This document shows, piece by piece, positions 46,431-64,000 of a stretch of DNA of 64,000 nucleotides. The stretch's first letter is position 1; each line of letters opens with the position of its first letter. The DNA comes from Tubiluchus corallicola (Eukaryota; Priapulida; Priapulimorpha; Priapulimorphida; Tubiluchidae), in the NCBI GenBank assembly GCA_030141605.1, contig JAQGDQ010000804.1, forward strand, positions 1-64,000, written 5' to 3'. The notes under the pieces were generated by a model. It was not told where the DNA came from, searched no databases, and worked only from the letters and a program-made list of their open reading frames with translations. The position numbers were made by a program, and so were the translations under genes.

Positions 46431-47800
46431 CTTGCAAATGGGTTAGTATATGAAAAATCAGCCTGTCTTCCTTTAAAGTCCACGTTTCCTCATCTTACAT
46501 TACAAACAGCAGTCTTCTATCCCACTTTGTTATTCTTCTACGGCAATTATTACCGTCATTTACTTCAAACAAGCTTTACATAAATATTTTGTTTAAAAAA
46601 ATGGTATCACTCAAAATTATTAAATAAAGTAAAAAAGTGAAGAGAAATATATAATGATATAGTACAATATTAGTAATAAAAACAGCGATTATAAAAATGT
46701 TAATAGGTCTAATCGATAAACCAGTTATGCTAACTTCAAGCAAAACTTTTTAATAATTCTCGTAAAACATACAAGCGGGAGAAATTAACATGATAATGTC
46801 TACAGTAGAGGCCTAAAAGATCAGAAGCGCATCCAGAAAGGGTTGACTGGACCACTCACTTTTGAGGAAAAAATTAAGTATAATCAAGTATCCAGTTTTA
46901 AAGACAGGCAAATTAACTTAATACTGTAACGCAGTGTTATAGCTTTGCGAAGTCAGGAGAGTTCCTTTTACAAGTTATACAAGTTTATTTATTTATTTAT
47001 TAACTCAGCATCTAACAGTTATAATAAAAATACAGATAATTTCACTGAAGTAAATATAAATATAAATGCAATATTATCCTGAAATTACAAAAGAGATTCT
47101 TATGCAGCATACACATGTGCGAATTACATTACAGAATAATTTTGATGCATACAGTTTGAGCATCACCTTTGCATAACCACGCGTATACACAGACGAATAC
47201 TGTTATTTCAATTGAAAAATTACTTAAAATTCATCACCAACTTTTAAAATTTACAAACTGCAAAAAATATTATCAACTTAAGTCTCGAATTGTTGTTACG
47301 ACAGCTCATATCTTCAAAGACGAAAACCAGCACATTTAATTCACTTTCATTTTTGTGATAAACGCAAATGCCAAACATCAAATCAGTTGCAAATGAAAGA
47401 CGGACGAATGCAAAGGTTCACGATACTTAAGAAAACTAGTGTTGTTATCTTCGTTATTACTAATACTAACTTTATTTAAAACTGAATAGATTTTTTTGGA
47501 AAACAGTCTTTCTCTTCTATATTATTATTTATATGAATAATAAGGGGTTTTTGGGATCCATGTATCGCAACATTAGCTATTAATTTTATCTAATAGCAAA
47601 CTCCGTTGAAAGGAATGGACTGATTAGCCGTGTCATTTTTTTAGATTTTAGAAATTTTACAAAGGAAAAAACGTTAATATACAATTTTTATCGAGACTAC
47701 TGGCATGCCTCTGGACAACAATAGGAAGAAAATGTTGTAATTGTGCTGCCTAGATTAATGGTAAATTTGAGAAACAAAACAGAAGTGCATTAAATGATTT
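46431..47800. other. AT-rich intergenic stretch, nothing recognised
   Basis: No gene, structured repeat or convincing splice-bounded frame was seen. Confidence 0.4.
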
Positions 47801-47829
47801 CTTTCTCACACTCACTCACTTTCACATAC

Positions 47830-48060
47830 TCACTCGCTCACACACACATACACATCCTTCCAGAATGAGGACAAGGTACGAAAGGTAAAAATTCAACATG
47901 TTGATGAGGAACACGAACACACACATACACACACACACAAACACACACACACAAACACACACACACACACACACACACGCATATACACTTTCTTCTAGAA
48001 AGAGGACAAACTGCAAAAGGTAGAAATTCAGCATGTTGCTGAGGAATACATGAACGATAC
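47830..48060. repeat. (CA)n tract between two copies of a ~130-bp unit
   Basis: CACACA tracts follow each of two related segments: TTCCAGAATGAGGACAAGGT at about 47,858 and TTCTAGAAAGAGGACAAACT at about 47,991. Each is followed by an AAATTCA[AG]CATGTTG block. A tandem duplication carrying its own microsatellite. Confidence 0.75.
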
Positions 48061-50377
48061 ATGTTAGTACGATGATGTTATGACGACGATTAAGTCATGA
48101 TAATATTTCCTTAGCATAAACATAGCCAAACTAAGAAGAAAGTAAAAAGAGGCACAATTGATTGCATATTGTATTACATAGTTTTATAGGGATGAACTGA
48201 CAGTTGTGAGTATTTGCATGTACGTACTGTGAAGCAATGATTGTATATACACTATACATATTCAAAGTGATCATTCGAAATACTTGGCAAATACGTGTGA
48301 TTTAAGATTTTTCTTTAGTTTATGAATTGACAGAAGTTTTAATGTATTCAAGTAATTTATTCCAAGCTGACAGTTTCCATGAGCCCAAGTTCTCATTAGT
48401 CCATTTATTCTAAGTTCCCATTAGTGGAAATAAAGTGTTTACCAACATAAGTTCTTGAAAATTTAATAGTAGACATAGACATTTTTATTTATCTCCTCAT
48501 TTAATCCAGTACACGAATTGGCTATTATTTTTATAGATATTGATTAAAAACGATAAATTAAGCATAAAGGAAAGAGTTAGGAGTAGTATATTTATAATAT
48601 ACAATTAATAATATATTCATTGTATCCAAGTCGCCCATTTTACATTAAGTTTAGCTGGTTTATTGAAAAAGTTTGGAAATAACTTCAAACGAATCTTTAT
48701 AAATATATACAGAGGTACCGTAAGACAACAGATCTTCTAACCTAAAAATTTTACTATCAAGATAATGAGCTTTAGTGACTGTTGTTCATTTAGGTAATTT
48801 ATGAAAAATACAAACAAATTTTCTTTGTAGTCTTTGAAGTTTAAACAAATTAGATAGATAAATTTACGATGCATGAGTCATTGAATGAATTACCCCGAGA
48901 ACTTATTAATCTTTTTAACTTTACTATTTTGTCCTGGATTTTTGGGTCCTAAAGCATGTGCTTTGTATGCCTAATGGCGCCGGGCTTGCTGCGATAACAG
49001 ACAAAACACAATAAAACAAACAAACTGAGGCATTAACTTTGGAGAGTTAAAATCAACTAAAATTATTATCCTGCACTTAAACCCCAACTTTATATTTTAC
49101 TAATAATATCATTTTTCATACTTTTCTTTTTGCGCCATTTGTAACTACCTTTGCTTTGTGCCGTTTTTTCCTGTGCCACTTTTACCGTGCCATTTTTATC
49201 TACATTCTTCAATATGCAGTCACGACTCACTAGTCAGAGCTGTGTAGAAATTGGTAATTCAGGAAGGGACGTAACCGAAAGAAGTAGATAGAAAATAAAG
49301 CATCGCTAAATTAACCTCACGTCGACGCGAAATACGTGCAACAAATACTTTTTCAATTTTATGTTTTTCGCAATAACGAGGTTAGTATTTTTCGCAGCGT
49401 TAAATTCTGCATTTTTTCACGATTGGTGTTAGCTATAAATTATAATTACTATTACTAAGGTAATAATTAGATATTTTTAAAATCTATCTGCGATAAAATG
49501 AAAGAGTTTATTTTTACCTTTAACGATTGCTAGGTGGTAATTGGGAAAATCGCTGAGAAAAACCAGGTAAGACCTCCTGCAATGATGTGACTCACCGTTG
49601 CTTGTAATGTATGTATTTTCAAAACACTTTTGTTAGCAACGTGAAGTTCGTACGAAAAATTTGAGGTAGAATTGATTAATAGTAAGCACTTGTGGGAACA
49701 TTTTATCGACAGGTTTTAAAGTGATGTGGAGAATCAAATTTATTGGAAATGTGTGTGAAGACACAACCTTTAATTCTTACCACGCTGTATTTTTGTGTGA
49801 TATCTTCCCTGTAATATGATGTTGTAGATTTCGAATCAGACAAATTTGTGTTGTTCGATACCCCCGATGTTGCATATTGGAATAACCCAATATTAAGCAA
49901 AATTTGATACTTTCCCTATATATCGGCTTCAACTTTCAACCATTCAGAAGAGGCAAAGCGCATATGACCGCTTAAGTCTTCTGCAAAGCATGATACATCT
50001 TTCTGTACAGTTTGGAGATACTCGTGATCAAAGATTAGTGTTGCCTGCTTAGTATGGGTGAACATTGTGGTAAACACCTCACTATAAACAGATGATTTTC
50101 TAAGGTGAGACAATGAACTGCTAATGGCAATTTAGCTGTTTTCAGGACTGCCATCCAACTGAGAGCTAGGCGTAGCATTGCTTAGCTTGTGTGGCCAAAC
50201 GCATATCGTAGCTACATACCCTTTTGTTTGCAATTCTATTTTTAGCAAAATTACACGCAGCTTTTTTTGCCACTTTTATGTTTGCACAAAAAGCAGGATT
50301 ATTTGTTAGTTTGTAAGATTGTAAAGATTGTCTGTTTGTGAAATATTTCGCAATTTCATGATTTTTAACACTTTACT
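48061..50377. other. 5' flank of the HECW gene
   Basis: AT-rich, no gene recognised. Open frames at 49,703-49,900 and 49,916-50,113 (minus) show no family resemblance. Confidence 0.4.
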
Positions 50378-50385
50378 TATAAATA
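50378..50385 (+). promoter_or_regulatory. TATA-like box before HECW exon 1
   Basis: TATAAATA lies 70 nt upstream of the ATG at 50455, a workable spacing for a start site near 50,410. An upstream non-coding exon is equally possible. Confidence 0.35.
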
Positions 50386-50454
50386 TAGCTTGAAAGAATT
50401 GGACAACAAAACAAATTGAACGCGAAGTCGATGAAGTAAATAAAATGAAAGGAA

Positions 50455-62300
<11,846 letters not shown>

Positions 62301-63500
62301 GTCGGTGTTCAGTCCAGCTCCTAGAGGGCACATTTTTCTTACGTTTTGCAAATGTTGTATTTAGATCATAAATCATAAATTATGTTTTTTAGTTTAAGTC
62401 TTTCAGGATCGCACATTTTAAAAGTGATTTAATTGGATAAAATTATTTGACCTATCGAGTAGCTGAGTCTGGTGTACACTTGCGTGAAAGTACACCATTT
62501 TATTGATTGCCTGCTTGCTGTAGAACTGCCTACTGTTCCAGGAAAAGCTAAGCAATCAGCCAAGGACAAATTAAGATCATTTCATCTTTTAACAGGAATT
62601 TTCCTTAAGAATAGATTAGACTTGAGACCAATGATATCAGAGTGTTGTGTCTGGATAGTTGAAATTTTCTGAATTAGTTGATTTCACACAAGTGATACTG
62701 TACATTGTTACAGTGCAAACACTGCAGTTACTGAAAGCTTTTTTGAATTTACTCATCAAAAATTGATTTTTAATTTGTGTAAGGCAAGCAAATGCATTTC
62801 ATATATAATTTTGAATGAAACTCCATTGTGTGAAGAGAAGAAACCGACAAAAATTATCAAATATAATGTAATCGCTGCTTAGTGAGAGCAGTTTTTCATG
62901 AAGCCATGCAAAATGCAGCAAATGCTTATGATCCTGAAGGAGTTAACTGACGAACTATGTTAGATTTATTCCTGGGTTTGTACTTTTTCCAAGATGTCTG
63001 AATAAAATATTGTGCTTTGTTAATTTTTTTGATTATAATTTAATATCCTTTCCATTTTCAACTGCAGTTGATAACTATTTCACTTAGTTTAGACTTGTTG
63101 ACTCTTTACTCTGCTGAACACAGGCTTGTTTGTTTGTTTACTTGTTTGCGCCGAGATGCGAGAACCCGCCAGAGCCATCTATTGAGTGTTTTAGCAAATT
63201 CCTAAAAGGTTATTGCTTGCCTTTGGTTTGCATTCCACGGAAGTTAGCATTGATGTAAAATGTAGCATTGGAGCAAAATGTGTGAACGGAGCTTAACCAC
63301 GGAAGTTTTGTTTTTTGTCCAGTGTTGTCAGGGATGTTACCAAAATCAAAATTTATCAAACATAAGATACCCATTCATTAGAATATTAATCTGTTTAATT
63401 GTTTTTGGATTTAAGTATCCTTAATGATTAACGTTTAAAGATACGCCTCATTGCCGGTAGGAGCACGTCACAAGCTGTTATGTAAACGAGATTTTCGCTT
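62301..63500 (+). other. HECW intron 9, first part
   Basis: No WW-like exon was found. AT-rich, with short unrecognised frames. Confidence 0.4.
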
Positions 63501-63510
63501 TATTTGAACT

Positions 63511-63792
63511 CGACCAGACGGTTTAGTCTAGTGGTAACGCGTCTGCTTTCCGTCTGAGAGGTCGTGAGTTCGAACCAGCGGCCGGGTGATACCAAAGACT
63601 TTAAAAATGGTACCTGCTGTTGCCCTGCCTGACGCGTGGTATTTAGGGTAAAAGTGGGGTAATAATAGTCTCTGTTATGTAGTTGTAGGTTGTTATTTAC
63701 AGTCGGCGATAATAGCTCTTTGAGCTAATGTTAATTGTTCACCCAAAAGCCGACTTCAAATAAAGATTATTATTATTGTTATTATTATTTAG
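63511..63792 (+). mobile_element. tRNA-derived SINE with (ATT)n tail
   Basis: The head contains TAGTCTAGTGGTAACGCG (A box) and GAGTTCGAACC (B box), spaced as in tRNA genes. The stems do not pair well enough for a functional tRNA. A ~190-bp body follows and ends CAAATAAAG and then (ATT)n, a typical SINE tail. It lies in HECW intron 9. Confidence 0.6.
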
Positions 63793-64000
63793 CCAAGATT
63801 TTTCAGCAGTTTTTGACATCTAGGAGAAAAGAGGAGCTAAACTGGATAAATTCTCGTAAAACTTCTGAGAAATGCTACGGAAAAGTAACTGAAATTTTAG
63901 CTGCGAAAGTTAATAAATTTTGCCAAAATCGAAACTTAACCAAAAGTGTGATTATCAGTAAACCGAACGGAAAATTTCGTTTCCGTAACATCCCCGAGTA

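Noticed and set aside
63511-63582. Functional tRNA gene
   Set aside because: A and B boxes are present but the acceptor and T stems do not pair, and a SINE body and tail follow.

Overview
This window is animal (metazoan) nuclear DNA. It is AT-rich, its genes have GT-AG introns, and tandem repeats and transposon remnants fill most of the space between exons. No prokaryotic features are present. Six protein-coding loci can be supported. The phylum cannot be fixed from the sequence. A secreted protein with immunoglobulin (Ig) domains and a C1q head recalls the Ig+C1q lectin-like families of molluscs. The tight three-gene cluster with splice-acceptor-like spacers would instead fit a lineage that uses spliced-leader trans-splicing. 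A marine invertebrate is the safest statement.

Layout. 1-9,550 is repeat-rich and has no gene I can support. It holds 30-bp, 27-bp, hexanucleotide and ~160-bp tandem arrays, a foldback MITE, and a hAT-like element nested in a TTAA-flanked piggyBac-like element. 9,641-33,099 (minus strand) is one 14-exon gene. It encodes a predicted 975-residue secreted protein: signal peptide, V-type Ig, a split Ig, seven tandem I-set Ig domains each on a 261-nt symmetrical exon, and a C-terminal C1q domain. 34,200-37,540 holds a 76-bp satellite and a broken LINE reverse transcriptase. 39,067-40,948 (plus strand) holds three intronless genes spaced 47 and 68 nt apart: the small subunit of serine palmitoyltransferase, an AIRIM (C1orf109) homologue, and the OTUD6B deubiquitinase. 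42,186-44,000 (minus strand) is an intronless 604-residue C2H2 zinc-finger gene. 50,455 to beyond the window's right end (plus strand) is the 5' part of a HECW-type E3 ubiquitin ligase: nine coding exons for the N-terminal domain, C2 domain and linker, stopping just before the first WW domain. The WW and HECT parts must lie beyond 64,000.

The genes do not form a single pathway. Two of them, OTUD6B and HECW, act on ubiquitin, and the Ig-C1q protein is a candidate recognition or adhesion molecule. The most notable features are the exon-duplicated Ig array, including a recent 3.3-kb duplication of a two-exon block; the operon-like trio; and several minisatellites built from, or placed against, splice signals. 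The clearest of these starts at the HECW exon 7 donor and carries about 15 copies of it.

All exon models were made by eye from splice consensus, reading phase and family resemblance. Every junction reported keeps the reading frame.
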